In this document: piece by piece, positions 25,503 through 34,985 of the stretch | Layout: each line of letters begins with the position of its first letter | Numbering within the stretch: position 1 is the first letter of the stretch | NCBI RefSeq assembly: GCF_003347665.1 | Contig: NZ_QDGA01000002.1 | Span: 62,001-126,000, forward strand | Direction of reading: 5' to 3' | From: Microvirga calopogonii | GTDB taxonomy: Bacteria > Pseudomonadota > Alphaproteobacteria > Rhizobiales > Beijerinckiaceae | Length of the DNA stretch: 64,000 nucleotides | The notes under the pieces: generated by a model | Seen by the model: only the letters and a program-made list of their open reading frames with translations | Database searches by the model: none | Told to the model about the DNA's origin: nothing | Translations under genes and position numbers: made by a program

Positions 25503-27020
25503 TCAGCGCGCCCGCCTCGAGGTGCGCGGGAACAGCGGAATGACCTTGTTGTCGCTGTGCACATTCAGGTGCCGCTGGATCGCCACATGCAGGTCCCGGC
25601 TGACGATGGGCTTCTGGAGCAGCGGAAATTCGCTGTCCCCGCCTGCGACGTCGGGATTGCCGGTGATCAGCAGCACGGGTAGGCTCGGATAGATCTGCCG
25701 CACTTCACGTGCCAGCATGACGCCGTTCATCGTTCCGGGCATGGCCACATCGGCGAGCACGAGGGCGGGCCTGCGCACGCTCAAGGATTTCACGGCCTGC
25801 GCCGCATCGGTGGCGATGCTGGTGACGTAGCCGAATTCCTCCAGTGTCGATTGCAGCGCGAGCGCGACCTCGAGTTCGTCGTCCACGACGAGAATCTCCG
25901 TGTGGCCCTGCACGCTCTCATCCGTTGCGTCGTCCTCGCTCAAGGAACCCGACGGCAGCAGGGTCGCCGCATCGGTCCGCGGGATATAGAGAATGATGGA
26001 GGTTTCCCCCCCGTCCCGCCGCACTTCCGATGCGCCACCGAGATCCTGCAGGAAGTGCAGGCTCTGGCGCAGGGCCAGCCAGGAGGACAGGTCGAGATCC
26101 CGCACGGAAAAGGATTGCTCCAGATCGGTCTCCGAAGAATGGCGCACCTCTTCGGGGCCGGCGCTGCGGATCGCGAGCTGCACGAAGTCGCCCTCGCGTG
26201 TCAGATCCGGCAACGAGCCCTTTTCGACCTGCACGTTCCGGGCTTCGAGCGTGATGGTGCCTCCCTGGGGCAGGGCATCCCGGACATGGGCGCTCAAGGT
26301 CACGATGGCGGTCTGGATGTCGTCCGGGTTGGCTTCGATGGACCAGAGATCATCCGCAAGGGAGACCCGCAGCTCGACCGTGTCGCGCAGCAGGGAATGG
26401 CTCATGAGATCGGCCACCGAACTCACCTGCTCGGCAATGTTCACATATTGCACCTTGGCCTCGCCCTGTCGGGCGAAGGCGGTCGATTGGGCGATGAGCT
26501 TGGCGGCCTGGTCGGAGGCCACGAGAGCGGAGAGCAGCTTGCGCTGCAGGATCGGCTGATCCTTCAACTGGCGGGCCGCCGCATCGATATTGGCGCTGAT
26601 CACCATGAGCCGATTGTTGAGATCGTGAGCGATGCCGTCCCGCAACCGGTCGACGGCCTGCGCCTTCTGCATGCGGCGCAGCGCGTCGTCTTCGTCGGCA
26701 GCGGGCGTCTCCTCGAAGACGGAGAATTCTGCGAAGGACATGCTGGTCTCGGCGGGCGGCTCGAAGGGAGCGGCCGTCACGTCCTCGAATACGGTGAACT
26801 CGTCGGACGCACCGTCATCTCCGTGGCGGAGGGCCTGCTTGATCTGCCGTCCGATCAGCAGAGGCGCCCCGGCAGCGAGCAGCAGGAAAAGCCCCGCGGC
26901 TGCGGCGACGAGGGCCGAACTCCTGACATAGGCCGCAGCCGCCAGCGCGAAGCCCGACATGATCAGGGCACCGGACAGGCTCAGCAGAGACAGCTTCAAC
27001 GAGACTGGCAGCAGATGCAT
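25503..27020 (-). CDS. Hybrid histidine-kinase-like protein with receiver domain and eroded ATPase
   Basis: A 505-residue protein. Two N-terminal membrane helices (about 10-30 and 36-57) precede an acidic linker with two similar EFTVFED / EFSVFEE motifs. A HisKA-like dimerisation helix follows, with a DGIAHDLNN box (His132). The region that should bind ATP is degenerate: the N-box reads IVTLSAHVRDA and the DxGxG loop is replaced by IRSAGPEEV. A C-terminal receiver domain (EILVVDDE; phospho-acceptor Asp424 in LADVAMPG) is intact. It may act as a phosphate sink or scaffold rather than an active kinase. A tandem 19-base repeat lies just upstream. Confidence 0.8.
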   Translation of the reverse strand: MHLLPVSLKLSLLSLSGALIMSGFALAAAAYVRSSALVAAAAGLFLLLAAGAPLLIGRQIKQALRHGDDGASDEFTVFEDVTAAPFEPPAETSMSFAEFSVFEETPAADEDDALRRMQKAQAVDRLRDGIAHDLNNRLMVISANIDAAARQLKDQPILQRKLLSALVASDQAAKLIAQSTAFARQGEAKVQYVNIAEQVSSVADLMSHSLLRDTVELRVSLADDLWSIEANPDDIQTAIVTLSAHVRDALPQGGTITLEARNVQVEKGSLPDLTREGDFVQLAIRSAGPEEVRHSSETDLEQSFSVRDLDLSSWLALRQSLHFLQDLGGASEVRRDGGETSIILYIPRTDAATLLPSGSLSEDDATDESVQGHTEILVVDDELEVALALQSTLEEFGYVTSIATDAAQAVKSLSVRRPALVLADVAMPGTMNGVMLAREVRQIYPSLPVLLITGNPDVAGGDSEFPLLQKPIVSRDLHVAIQRHLNVHSDNKVIPLFPRTSRRAR

Positions 27021-27030
27021 AAGGCTTCTC

Positions 27031-27067
27031 TAAAATATGATTTGACCTCTAAAATATGATTTGACCT
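27031..27067. repeat. Tandem duplication of a 19-base AT-rich unit
   Basis: The 18-base string TAAAATATGATTTGACCT occurs at 27031-27048 and again at 27050-27067, with a period of 19. It starts 11 bases upstream of the hybrid-kinase start codon, in that gene's leader. Such exact duplication may be a pair of regulator sites or a simple slippage event. Confidence 0.85.
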
Positions 27068-27173
27068 GACGGCCCCCAGACGCCACTTGCAGACCTATCT
27101 TATGTAACACGAGCAGGCGGCAAGCGGGGGTGACCTCGCGATTAAGTGTTATTGTTCCATAAAGGAGTTAATT

Positions 27174-29429
27174 GTGCGGCTTTCTGATGTCCCTGGCTTG
27201 ACGCAACTGGCGCTTGCATTGACCCTCACGGTCTCGTTTCTCCCAACGGCAGGCGCCCAGGAATCCCAAGAGCAGGCCATCGAGCGCCGCGTGAACGAGC
27301 TTCTCGGGCAGATGACCCTGGAAGAGAAGGTCGGCCAGCTGAATCTTGTCTCCCATGGCCCGCCGCTGCGCTGGGAGGACATCTCCGAAGGGAAGGCGGG
27401 GGCCGTCCTGAACTTCAACAGCGCCCAGGATGTGGCGCGTGCTCAGGCGCTGGTCCGGCAAAGCCGCCTCAAGATCCCGCTGCTTTTCGGGCTCGACGTC
27501 CTGCACGGATTCCGCACCCAGTTTCCGTTACCGCTTGGTGAGGCGGCCGCCTTCAGCCCTCGCATCTCCCGCTTCGCCTCCGAATGGGCCGCCAGGGAAG
27601 CGTCCTATGTCGGCGTGAACTGGACCTTCGCGCCCATGGCCGACCTGTCGCGCGACAGCCGCTGGGGCCGCATCGTCGAAGGCTTCGGCGAGGATCCGAC
27701 GCTCGGCGCCGCCCTCACGGCGGCCCGCGTGGAAGGCTTCCGCAAGGGCGGTCTCGCTGCGGCCGCCAAGCATTTCGCCGGTTACGGCGCTCCGCAGGGC
27801 GGGCGCGACTACGACACCACCTATATCCCGCGCACGGAGATGTACGACACTTATCTGCCGCCGTTCCGCGCGGCAGTGGAAGCGGGCACGGCGAGCTTCA
27901 TGGCCGCCTTCAACGCCCTGAACGGTGAGCCCTCGACGGCCAATCCGTGGCTGCTGACGGACGTGCTGCGCACCCAATGGGGTTTCGACGGCTTCGTGAC
28001 CTCCGATTGGGTCGGCATCGGCGAACTCATCAACCACGGTATCGCGGCCGATGGAGCGGAGGCCGCCCGCAAGGCAATCCTCGCCGGCGTCGACATGGAC
28101 ATGATGGGGCAGCTCTACATCAAGCATCTTCCCGACGAGGTGCGCGCCGGCCGTGTGCCGGAGAGCGTGATCGACGAATCCGTGCGGCGCGTGCTGCGCA
28201 CCAAGTTCCGGCTGGGCCTGTTCGATCATCCCGATATCGATCCCTCTCGCCTGGATTCGGAATTCCCATCGCGGGAATCCCGGCAGGCCGCCCGCGAGGT
28301 TGCCCGCGAAACCTTCGTGCTGCTGCAGAACCGCGACGATGTGCTGCCGATCCCGCCGAAGGTCCGTTCCATCGCGGTCGTCGGACCGCTCGCCGATGCG
28401 CCTCAGGACCAGATGGGCCCTCACGCGGCGCGAGGCCACAAGGAGGACAGCGTCACGATCCTCGAAGGCATCCGCCGTCGCGCGCAGAGCGCGGGGATCG
28501 ATGTGCGGCATGCTCCGGCCTGCGACCTGTTCTGCCGCACCACGGACGATCTGCCCGCAGCGCTCGACGCCGCCAGGCAGTCGGATTTCGTGATCGCCGT
28601 TTTCGGCGAGCCGCAGGAACTGTCGGGCGAGGCGGCCTCCCGGGCTCATCTGGAGCTCAACGGAAAGCAGATCGAGGTGCTGGAGGAGCTCGCCAAGACC
28701 GGCAAGCCCGTCGCCCTCGTCATCATGGGCGGACGTCCGCAGGTGCTGGGCCCGGTGGCGGAACGCATCCCGTCGATCCTGATGGTCTGGTATCCGGGGA
28801 CGGAAGCGGGCCCCGCCGTGGCCGACGTGCTGTTCGGCAATGTGAGCCCGAGCGGCAAGCTGCCGCTCACATGGCCGCGTGCCACGGGGCAGCTTCCATT
28901 CTATTACAACCGCCTCCCCAGCAGCCGTCCTACCCTGCCGAACAATCGTTTCACCCTGAATTACATCGACGAGCCGATCACGCCGCTCTATCCCTTCGGC
29001 TGGGGCCTCAGCTACACGCACTTCGCCTATTCCGATGCGCAGATTGCGAACGAGCAGCTCGACGAAGGCCAGGTTCTGGAGGTCTCCGTCAACGTGAAGA
29101 ACACGGGCGCGCGGGACGGCCAGGAGGTCGTGCAGCTCTATACCCGCGATCCAGTGGCAAGCCGCAGCAGGCCCCTGCGCGAGCTGAAGGCCTTCGAGAA
29201 GATCGCCCTCAAGCCCGGCGAAACGAAGCAGGTGACCCTGCGCGTGCCTGTCGAGTCACTCGGCTTCCACCTCGATGACGGCACCTATCTCGTCGAGTCA
29301 GGCACCATCCAGGTCTTCGTCGGCGGCTCTTCGCTTGCGGATTCCGTGGGCGAGGCCGAGATCCTCAAGACCTTCCGCATTCCGCCCATGGAGCGGCGTG
29401 CCTCGGCCTCGACCGGCATTGCGCAGTAA
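27174..29429 (+). CDS. bglX: Secreted beta-glucosidase, GH3 family (BglX-like)
   Basis: A 751-residue exported enzyme. It has a signal peptide (cleavage near TAGAQ, about residue 28), the GH3 N-terminal barrel, the alpha/beta sandwich domain and a C-terminal fibronectin-III-like domain (FGWGLSYTHFAYSD onward). The nucleophile is Asp278 in FVTSDWVGIG. KHFAGYGAPQGGRDY and the SRDSRWGRIVEGFGEDP substrate-binding loops are intact. It hydrolyses beta-glucosides or short oligosaccharides in the periplasm. A GTG start is favoured by the ribosome site AAAGGAG at 27161-27167, six bases upstream. Confidence 0.92.
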   Translation: MRLSDVPGLTQLALALTLTVSFLPTAGAQESQEQAIERRVNELLGQMTLEEKVGQLNLVSHGPPLRWEDISEGKAGAVLNFNSAQDVARAQALVRQSRLKIPLLFGLDVLHGFRTQFPLPLGEAAAFSPRISRFASEWAAREASYVGVNWTFAPMADLSRDSRWGRIVEGFGEDPTLGAALTAARVEGFRKGGLAAAAKHFAGYGAPQGGRDYDTTYIPRTEMYDTYLPPFRAAVEAGTASFMAAFNALNGEPSTANPWLLTDVLRTQWGFDGFVTSDWVGIGELINHGIAADGAEAARKAILAGVDMDMMGQLYIKHLPDEVRAGRVPESVIDESVRRVLRTKFRLGLFDHPDIDPSRLDSEFPSRESRQAAREVARETFVLLQNRDDVLPIPPKVRSIAVVGPLADAPQDQMGPHAARGHKEDSVTILEGIRRRAQSAGIDVRHAPACDLFCRTTDDLPAALDAARQSDFVIAVFGEPQELSGEAASRAHLELNGKQIEVLEELAKTGKPVALVIMGGRPQVLGPVAERIPSILMVWYPGTEAGPAVADVLFGNVSPSGKLPLTWPRATGQLPFYYNRLPSSRPTLPNNRFTLNYIDEPITPLYPFGWGLSYTHFAYSDAQIANEQLDEGQVLEVSVNVKNTGARDGQEVVQLYTRDPVASRSRPLRELKAFEKIALKPGETKQVTLRVPVESLGFHLDDGTYLVESGTIQVFVGGSSLADSVGEAEILKTFRIPPMERRASASTGIAQ

Positions 29430-29519
29430 TGGACGAAAGACCATCCATCCATTGACAGCTCAGCGCGTCGCGACGAAAGCCGGGTCCATTTTTCCGCACG
29501 ATGCGCTAAGCTGGCTGCC

Positions 29520-30311
29520 ATGAGCGCCCAGTCGACAAAGCCGGAAACGCGCGACTTCACCATCCGGGCGGTGAAGACCATCGCGGCTTTCGAGCGGACG
29601 AACGTGACGGATACGCTGCTGGGGATGTCCCTCACCTTCGTGGCCGGGGCGATCAATGCCGGCGGGTTCCTCGCCGTCGGACAGTACACGTCGCACATGT
29701 CCGGCATCTTCTCGTCCATGGCCGACAATCTCGCCCTAGGCTCGCTCGGGCTGGCGAGCCTGGGCCTCCTGGGCTTCGTGCCCTTCGTCATGGGAGCGGC
29801 CTGTTCGGCCATGCTGATCAACTGGGGCCGGCGGCATCACCTGGGCAGCCGCTACGCCATGCCGCTGATGGTCGAATCCTTCCTGCTCCTCGGCTTCGGG
29901 ATCCTGGGCTGGCTTGCACCTCCATCGCCGGGTTTCGTCGCGGTTGCAATCCCCCTGCTCTGCTTCATCATGGGCCTGCAGAACGCCACGGTGACGAAGA
30001 TCTCGGGCGCGCGCATGCGCACCACCCACGTGACGGGCATCGTCACCGATATCGGGATCGAGCTCGGCAAGCTTCTCTACTGGAACCGGAATGCGCACAA
30101 TCCGGATCGGATCGTGGCGGACCGCGAGAAGCTGCGCCTGCTCATCCTGCTGCTCGCCTCGTTCTTCATCGGGGGCGTCGTCGGCGCTATCGGGTTCAGC
30201 CATATCGGCTTCCTGTTCGCGCTTCCCTTCGCTCTCCTGCTGCTCCTGCTAGCCGGGCCGCCCCTCGCGGAAGATGCCACGACTCTTGCCCGCCGAATGG
30301 CGAAGCGCTGA
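29520..30311 (+). CDS. YoaK family (DUF1275) membrane protein
   Basis: A 263-residue inner-membrane protein with about six helices. The conserved DUF1275 features are FVAGAINAGGFLAVGQYTSHMSG near the N-terminus and GLQNATVTKISGARMRTTHVTG in the middle. The family is widespread, with no proven transported substrate. A polar stretch between the last helices (NAHNPDRIVADREKLR) is a likely cytoplasmic loop. It reads in the same direction as the GH3 gene and the next transporter. Confidence 0.88.
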   Translation: MSAQSTKPETRDFTIRAVKTIAAFERTNVTDTLLGMSLTFVAGAINAGGFLAVGQYTSHMSGIFSSMADNLALGSLGLASLGLLGFVPFVMGAACSAMLINWGRRHHLGSRYAMPLMVESFLLLGFGILGWLAPPSPGFVAVAIPLLCFIMGLQNATVTKISGARMRTTHVTGIVTDIGIELGKLLYWNRNAHNPDRIVADREKLRLLILLLASFFIGGVVGAIGFSHIGFLFALPFALLLLLLAGPPLAEDATTLARRMAKR

Positions 30312-30352
30312 AGCGCCATTGGCTTGCGGCCAAAGCGGCCTACATTCCCCCT

Positions 30353-31456
30353 ATGCAAGAGAAAGCCGCGGCTCCATTTTCCCAGCCGTTCGACGGCGAC
30401 GCTCCCGATGCCCGCGCCCGGCGGGCCACGCGCTTCATCGGCGCGGCGGCGCTCATCGGGCTCGCTCTCTGGATGATCGGCTCCTATCTCACCGCCATCG
30501 GCTGGGCGGCGATTATCGCCATCAGCGTCTGGCCTCTCTACCGCAGGTTCCAGGCCCGCCTGGGAGGCTCGCGCCTCGCCGCTCCCCTGTTGATGACGAT
30601 CGGCCTCGCCGTTCTCCTCCTCGTGCCGATCGCCCTCGTGCTGACCGAGGTCGGCCGCGAAAGCCAGTTCGTCATGGAATGGCTCGCGCGGCTGCAGCAG
30701 AACGGCATGCCGGTGCCGGACTGGATCCATCGCCTGCCGCTCTTCGGGCAGCATTTGGACACCTGGTGGCAGGCCCATCTAGGACATCCTGAATCCGCCG
30801 GGCAGCTCCTGAGCGGCATCGACAGCGAAACTCTGACCGAGTGGTCGAAAACCCTCGGCGGCGCGCTGCTGACGCGTCTTCTGCATACCTTCCTGACATT
30901 CCTGGTCCTGTTCATGCTTCTGCGTCACGGCCGGGAGATCGGCCAGCACGTGCTCGCCGCCATCGATCGCTGGTTCGGTGCGCCGGGCGAGCGGCTGGCG
31001 GAAACCATGGCGTCGGCCGTGCGCGGGACGGTGAACGGGACGATCCTCGTCGCCGTGGGCGAAGCCGCCCTGATCGGCATCGGCTTCGTGGTCGCGGGCG
31101 TGCCGCATGCCGTCCTGTTCGCGTTTCTGACCGCCGCCTTCGCCATGCTGCCGATGGGTGCGTGGTTTGCCTTCGTGACCGCCGCAATCGTGCTGGTTCT
31201 CGGCGGCGGATCCGTTCTCGCTGCCGCGGGCGTCGTGGGATGGGGCGCGGTCGTCATGCTGATCGGAGACAATCTCATCCAACCGGCCCTGATCGGCGGG
31301 GCAGCGCACATTCCCTTCTTATGGACCCTGTTCGGCATTCTCGGCGGGCTCGAAACCTTCGGCCTGATCGGCCTCTTCCTCGGCCCGGTCCTCATGGCCG
31401 CCCTCCTGACGATCTGGCGCCAGCAGAGCAGGCCCGTACCGGATGATCCGGCTTAA
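30353..31456 (+). CDS. AI-2E family transporter
   Basis: A 367-residue membrane protein with seven to eight helices and the family's central periplasmic region. The AI-2E pattern is clear: two helices at the N-terminus (TRFIGAAALIGLALWMIG), a middle segment (LTFLVLFMLLRHGREIG) and the C-terminal GDNLIQPALIGG...LIGLFLGPVLMA motif. Members export a variety of small molecules; TqsA handles AI-2, whereas others are Na+/H+ antiporters. The function here is open. Confidence 0.88.
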   Translation: MQEKAAAPFSQPFDGDAPDARARRATRFIGAAALIGLALWMIGSYLTAIGWAAIIAISVWPLYRRFQARLGGSRLAAPLLMTIGLAVLLLVPIALVLTEVGRESQFVMEWLARLQQNGMPVPDWIHRLPLFGQHLDTWWQAHLGHPESAGQLLSGIDSETLTEWSKTLGGALLTRLLHTFLTFLVLFMLLRHGREIGQHVLAAIDRWFGAPGERLAETMASAVRGTVNGTILVAVGEAALIGIGFVVAGVPHAVLFAFLTAAFAMLPMGAWFAFVTAAIVLVLGGGSVLAAAGVVGWGAVVMLIGDNLIQPALIGGAAHIPFLWTLFGILGGLETFGLIGLFLGPVLMAALLTIWRQQSRPVPDDPA

Positions 31457-31465
31457 GGAACATCT

Positions 31466-32350
31466 ATGAAGGCTTGGCGGTTCATTCCCAACACAGTGGA
31501 GCCGCCCGTCATGCCCAGGATCAGTCCCAACCCCGTCGAGGCCCTGGCCCGTTTCGGCTATGGAGCGCGAGGGGTGGTCTATGGTCTCGTCGGGGGCCTG
31601 GCTCTCCTTGCCGCCATCGGTTCGGGCGGTCAGACGGGAGGCAGCCGCAGCGCCCTGCAGGCGCTGCTCACGCAACCGTTCGGCAAGCTCTGGCTGATCC
31701 TGATCGCCCTGGGCCTCTTCGGTTTCTGCGCCTGGCGGGTGCTGGAGGCGCTCACCGATGCCGACCATCGCGGCTCCGATGCGAAAGGCTGGGGCATCAG
31801 GGGAGCCCATCTGATCAGCGGGATCATCTATGCGGGACTAGCCGTCTCGGCCCTGAATCTCGCCCTCGGACGGGGCTCGGGAGGCGGCGAAGACAAGGCG
31901 GCCCAGGACTGGACGGCCTGGCTCATGAGCCAGCCCTTCGGCCAATGGCTGGTCGGCCTGGTCGGCCTTTCGGTGGCGGGGGCAGGCCTCGCCTTCATCT
32001 GGAAAGCCTGGCGGGGGAAAGTGGCGGAGCGCCTCTCGCTGCCTAGCGACAAGCGTGACTGGTTCGTCACTCTCGGCCGCATGGGCTTTGCCGCCCGCGG
32101 CGTCGTGTTCCTGATGATCGGCGGCTTCCTGATCCTGGCGGCCCTCCACGCCTCGTCCTCGGACGTGCACGGCCTCGGCGGCGCGCTCCAGGCCCTGCAA
32201 CGGCAGCCCTACGGCTGGGTGCTCCTGGCACTCACGGCCCTGGGCCTCTTCGCCTTCGGTCTCTTCGGCCTCGTCCAGGCCCGCTACCGCCACATCGACG
32301 CCCCCGATTTCGACGACGCCAAAGCGGCCTTTGCGCGGGTGGCGCGATGA
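31466..32350 (+). CDS. DUF1206 domain-containing membrane protein
   Basis: A 294-residue protein made of three similar units of two membrane helices each, with repeats such as ALARFGYGARGVVYGLVGG and TLGRMGFAARGVVFLMIGG. This threefold pattern is DUF1206. The family has no known role. It starts 9 bases after the AI-2E transporter with AAGGA before the ATG; an ATG 45 bases further in (31511) would begin nearer the first repeat. Confidence 0.85.
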   Translation: MKAWRFIPNTVEPPVMPRISPNPVEALARFGYGARGVVYGLVGGLALLAAIGSGGQTGGSRSALQALLTQPFGKLWLILIALGLFGFCAWRVLEALTDADHRGSDAKGWGIRGAHLISGIIYAGLAVSALNLALGRGSGGGEDKAAQDWTAWLMSQPFGQWLVGLVGLSVAGAGLAFIWKAWRGKVAERLSLPSDKRDWFVTLGRMGFAARGVVFLMIGGFLILAALHASSSDVHGLGGALQALQRQPYGWVLLALTALGLFAFGLFGLVQARYRHIDAPDFDDAKAAFARVAR

Positions 32351-32649
32351 AGGACGGCATGGGCTGACGAACCGGCGATCCGGATTCCACAATTCGCCCG
32401 ATCGGCTGGCGCCGCTCATGCTGCACGAGTCCGGCGAACGTATTTCTATAACGATCAGCTCGGTGACGCGGGCAGCACGGAATTCAAGAATGCACCCATT
32501 GAGGGAGCAGATCGTGCGGGAAAGCCCCTCCGCATGTCCGCACCCGCTTCGAAGGTCGGTTCGTAGCACTCATTGTGCGTCCCACCAATCCTTCCATCCG
32601 ATCGGCGAATCCCGTATCAACTCGCGACGATGAAAATCGCGATGCATCC
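32351..32649. other. Intergenic region before the sensor kinase gene
   Basis: Roughly 300 bases between the DUF1206 gene and the sensor kinase. A GTG at 32575, in frame with the kinase, could extend it by 25 residues, but that stretch is polar and unlike the MASE4 N-terminus. I see no RNA gene, terminator or clear promoter motif. Confidence 0.4.
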
Positions 32650-34242
32650 ATGACAGAAGCGCAGGAAAGACACCCGTTCCTGCTGTCGACCGCAATCCCC
32701 AACCGCCGGCAGCGGCGACTGGCCGTGGGGATTGTGGCGGCCCTGATCGCCGCGATGCTTCTCGTCGCTCCCTTTGCCCATGTCGGCCTCCCAGGAACCG
32801 AGATCCTGATCCCGGGCTACGCAGCCGCGGCTTTTCTCATCGAGCTGCTCACGGCGGCCTTTCTCTTTGCGCTGTTCTCGGTCGACCGCTCACGGGCCGT
32901 GCTTCTCTTGGGCACCGGCTATCTGTTCTCCGGCCTGCTCGTCATCCCGTGGGCTCTCACCTTTCCCGGAGTGTTCACCCCTCTTGGGTTGGGCGCGGAC
33001 ATGCAGGTCACGGCCGTGATCGCCGCCGGCCGGCGTCTCGGCTTCGCCGTCTGTATCCTCGCCTATGCCCTCACGAAGGACCGGAAGCCTCGGGATCGTA
33101 TCCGCGGCTCACTCGGCAGGGTCATCATGGGCCGGGCCGCCCTGGTCGCCGGCGTGGCGCTGACCCTGGTCCTCGCCGTGGCTCTCCGTGCGGAGGACCT
33201 TCCGGCTTTCATGCTCGATGCGAGGCAGGTTGCCCCGTTCTGGCACTACATCCCGGTCGCGTCAGCGGTCCTCTATCTGGCCAGCCTCGCTGCACTCTGG
33301 GCCCGGCTTCGTTCAACGCTCGACCTCTGGCTGATGGTGGTGCTTGGTACGCTGCTGATCGAGATCATCCTGATCTCGTATCTGGGCGGCGGCACACGTC
33401 TGAGCACTGGTTGGTGGGCCGGACGGGTCTTCGGCCTTGCATCCGCCAGCCTGGTTCTGTTCGTTCTCCTGTCCGAGACGACGACCTTGCAGATCCGGCT
33501 CGCCCGCTCGGTCCGGTCCGAGCGCCTCGCGAGGGAAAGTCGGCTGACGGCCATGGAAGCCCTGTCGGCGTCGATCGCCCATGAGATCAATCAGCCGCTG
33601 GCCAGCATGATCACCAATGCCAGTGCCGGCCTGAGATGGCTCGACAACGACATCCCGCGCGTCGGAGAGGCGCGATCCGCTCTCGAGCGCGTGGTACGTG
33701 ACGGTCACCGTGCCCGCGATGTGGTCGACGGCATCAGGAACCTCTTCAAGAAGGACTCTCGCGAGCGCGTGCCAGTCGACATGAACCGCCTCATCGTGAG
33801 GGTCCTGCGCCGGATCGAGGAGGAGACACACCTGGGGCGGGTTTCGATCGAGGCGGACCTGGAGGTGGGAGCACTTCCGGTCACCGCCAATCCGATGCAG
33901 ATGGAACAGGTCGTCTCGAACCTGGTCGCGAACGCCGTCGATGCCTTGAGTACCGTCACCGACCGCTCCCGGATCGTCCGAGTCACGTCGCGCTCGCTGG
34001 AAGGAGAGGTCCTGGTGACGGTCGAGGACACGGGCCCGGGCATCGATTCCATCGTCCGTCACCGGATTTTCGATCCGTTCTTCAGCACGAAGCCGGAAGG
34101 AATGGGAATGGGGCTGATGTTCAGCCGATCGATCATCGAGGATCATGGCGGCCGATTGTGGATGAGCGACAACGTCCCGTACGGCGCTGTCTTCCACCTC
34201 ACCTTGCCCAGCAACCCGCCCCTTTCAGGATCGGATCGATGA
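32650..34242 (+). CDS. MASE4-domain sensor histidine kinase
   Basis: A 530-residue inner-membrane kinase. Residues about 20-285 hold eight hydrophobic helices of the MASE4 type (VGLPGTEILIPGYAAAAFL is characteristic). The HisKA box is SIAHEINQPLASMITNASAGLRWL-like, with His311, the FixL/NodV subgroup pattern. The HATPase domain has NLVANAVDAL, VEDTGPGID and FSTKPEGMGMGL. It probably senses a membrane or small-molecule signal and phosphorylates the FixJ-like regulator whose start overlaps its stop (ATGA). I chose the ATG at 32650 because the upstream GTG extension is not conserved-looking. Confidence 0.9.
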   Translation: MTEAQERHPFLLSTAIPNRRQRRLAVGIVAALIAAMLLVAPFAHVGLPGTEILIPGYAAAAFLIELLTAAFLFALFSVDRSRAVLLLGTGYLFSGLLVIPWALTFPGVFTPLGLGADMQVTAVIAAGRRLGFAVCILAYALTKDRKPRDRIRGSLGRVIMGRAALVAGVALTLVLAVALRAEDLPAFMLDARQVAPFWHYIPVASAVLYLASLAALWARLRSTLDLWLMVVLGTLLIEIILISYLGGGTRLSTGWWAGRVFGLASASLVLFVLLSETTTLQIRLARSVRSERLARESRLTAMEALSASIAHEINQPLASMITNASAGLRWLDNDIPRVGEARSALERVVRDGHRARDVVDGIRNLFKKDSRERVPVDMNRLIVRVLRRIEEETHLGRVSIEADLEVGALPVTANPMQMEQVVSNLVANAVDALSTVTDRSRIVRVTSRSLEGEVLVTVEDTGPGIDSIVRHRIFDPFFSTKPEGMGMGLMFSRSIIEDHGGRLWMSDNVPYGAVFHLTLPSNPPLSGSDR

Positions 34243-34865
34243 GCAGAGACGGATCGGTGGTCTTCGTCGTCGATGACGACTTCTATGTCCGCGAGGCAAT
34301 CGAGGACTTGCTTCGTTCGGTCGGTCACGAGGTGCGCTCCTACGACTCTGTCGCGGCCTTCCTCGACGGTCCCCTGATCGATCTCCCCGCCTGCCTTGTG
34401 CTCGACGTAAGACTTCCCGGCACCAGCGGGCTCGAGTTCCAGCGATTGCAGGCCTCGACCGGCAGTCGGCTCCCGATCGTGTTCATCACCGGACATGGCG
34501 ACATTCCGATGTCGGTGGCTGCCATGAAGGCAGGGGCAATCGAATTTCTCACCAAGCCGTTCCGGGACCAGGATCTCCTCGATGCGGTCCATGCCGGCAT
34601 CGCGCTCGACCGCCGCCGCCGGGCCGGCGAGGCGGAACGCACGGCTCTGTTCGAGAGATACGCCTCGCTGACGCCGCGGGAGCAGGAGACGATGGCTCTC
34701 GTCGTCTCGGGCCTCATGAACAAGCAGATCGCGGCTGCATTGGGATTGAGCGAGATGACCGTGAAGGTCCATCGGGCTCAGGTGATGCGCAAGATGAATG
34801 CCGCCTCCCTGCCCGAACTCGTCAGGATCGCCGATAGCCTGGCTGCGGTTACCACAAAGGCGTAG
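34239..34865 (+). CDS. FixJ-like response regulator (receiver + LuxR helix-turn-helix)
   Basis: A 208-residue transcription regulator. The N-terminal receiver has FVVDDD, phospho-acceptor Asp56 in LVLDVRLPG, Thr/Lys switch residues (FITGHGD, EFLTKPF). The C-terminal LuxR-type DNA-binding domain is LTPREQETMALVVSGLMNKQIAAALGLSEMTVKVHRAQVM-like. The ATG at 34239 overlaps the kinase stop. The pair probably controls the enzyme cluster that follows at 35.5-42.1 kb. Confidence 0.92.
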   Translation: MSRDGSVVFVVDDDFYVREAIEDLLRSVGHEVRSYDSVAAFLDGPLIDLPACLVLDVRLPGTSGLEFQRLQASTGSRLPIVFITGHGDIPMSVAAMKAGAIEFLTKPFRDQDLLDAVHAGIALDRRRRAGEAERTALFERYASLTPREQETMALVVSGLMNKQIAAALGLSEMTVKVHRAQVMRKMNAASLPELVRIADSLAAVTTKA

Positions 34866-34985
34866 ACACCCGCCACCACAGGTCAATTGAACCCGCTTAC
34901 CTTCCGTTGCGATAGTCACGACGGCGTTGGAACTGCCGCGCCGCCATCCCGGCTCAAGGTCGTCGGGATTTCGGAAGGTTTCCGA

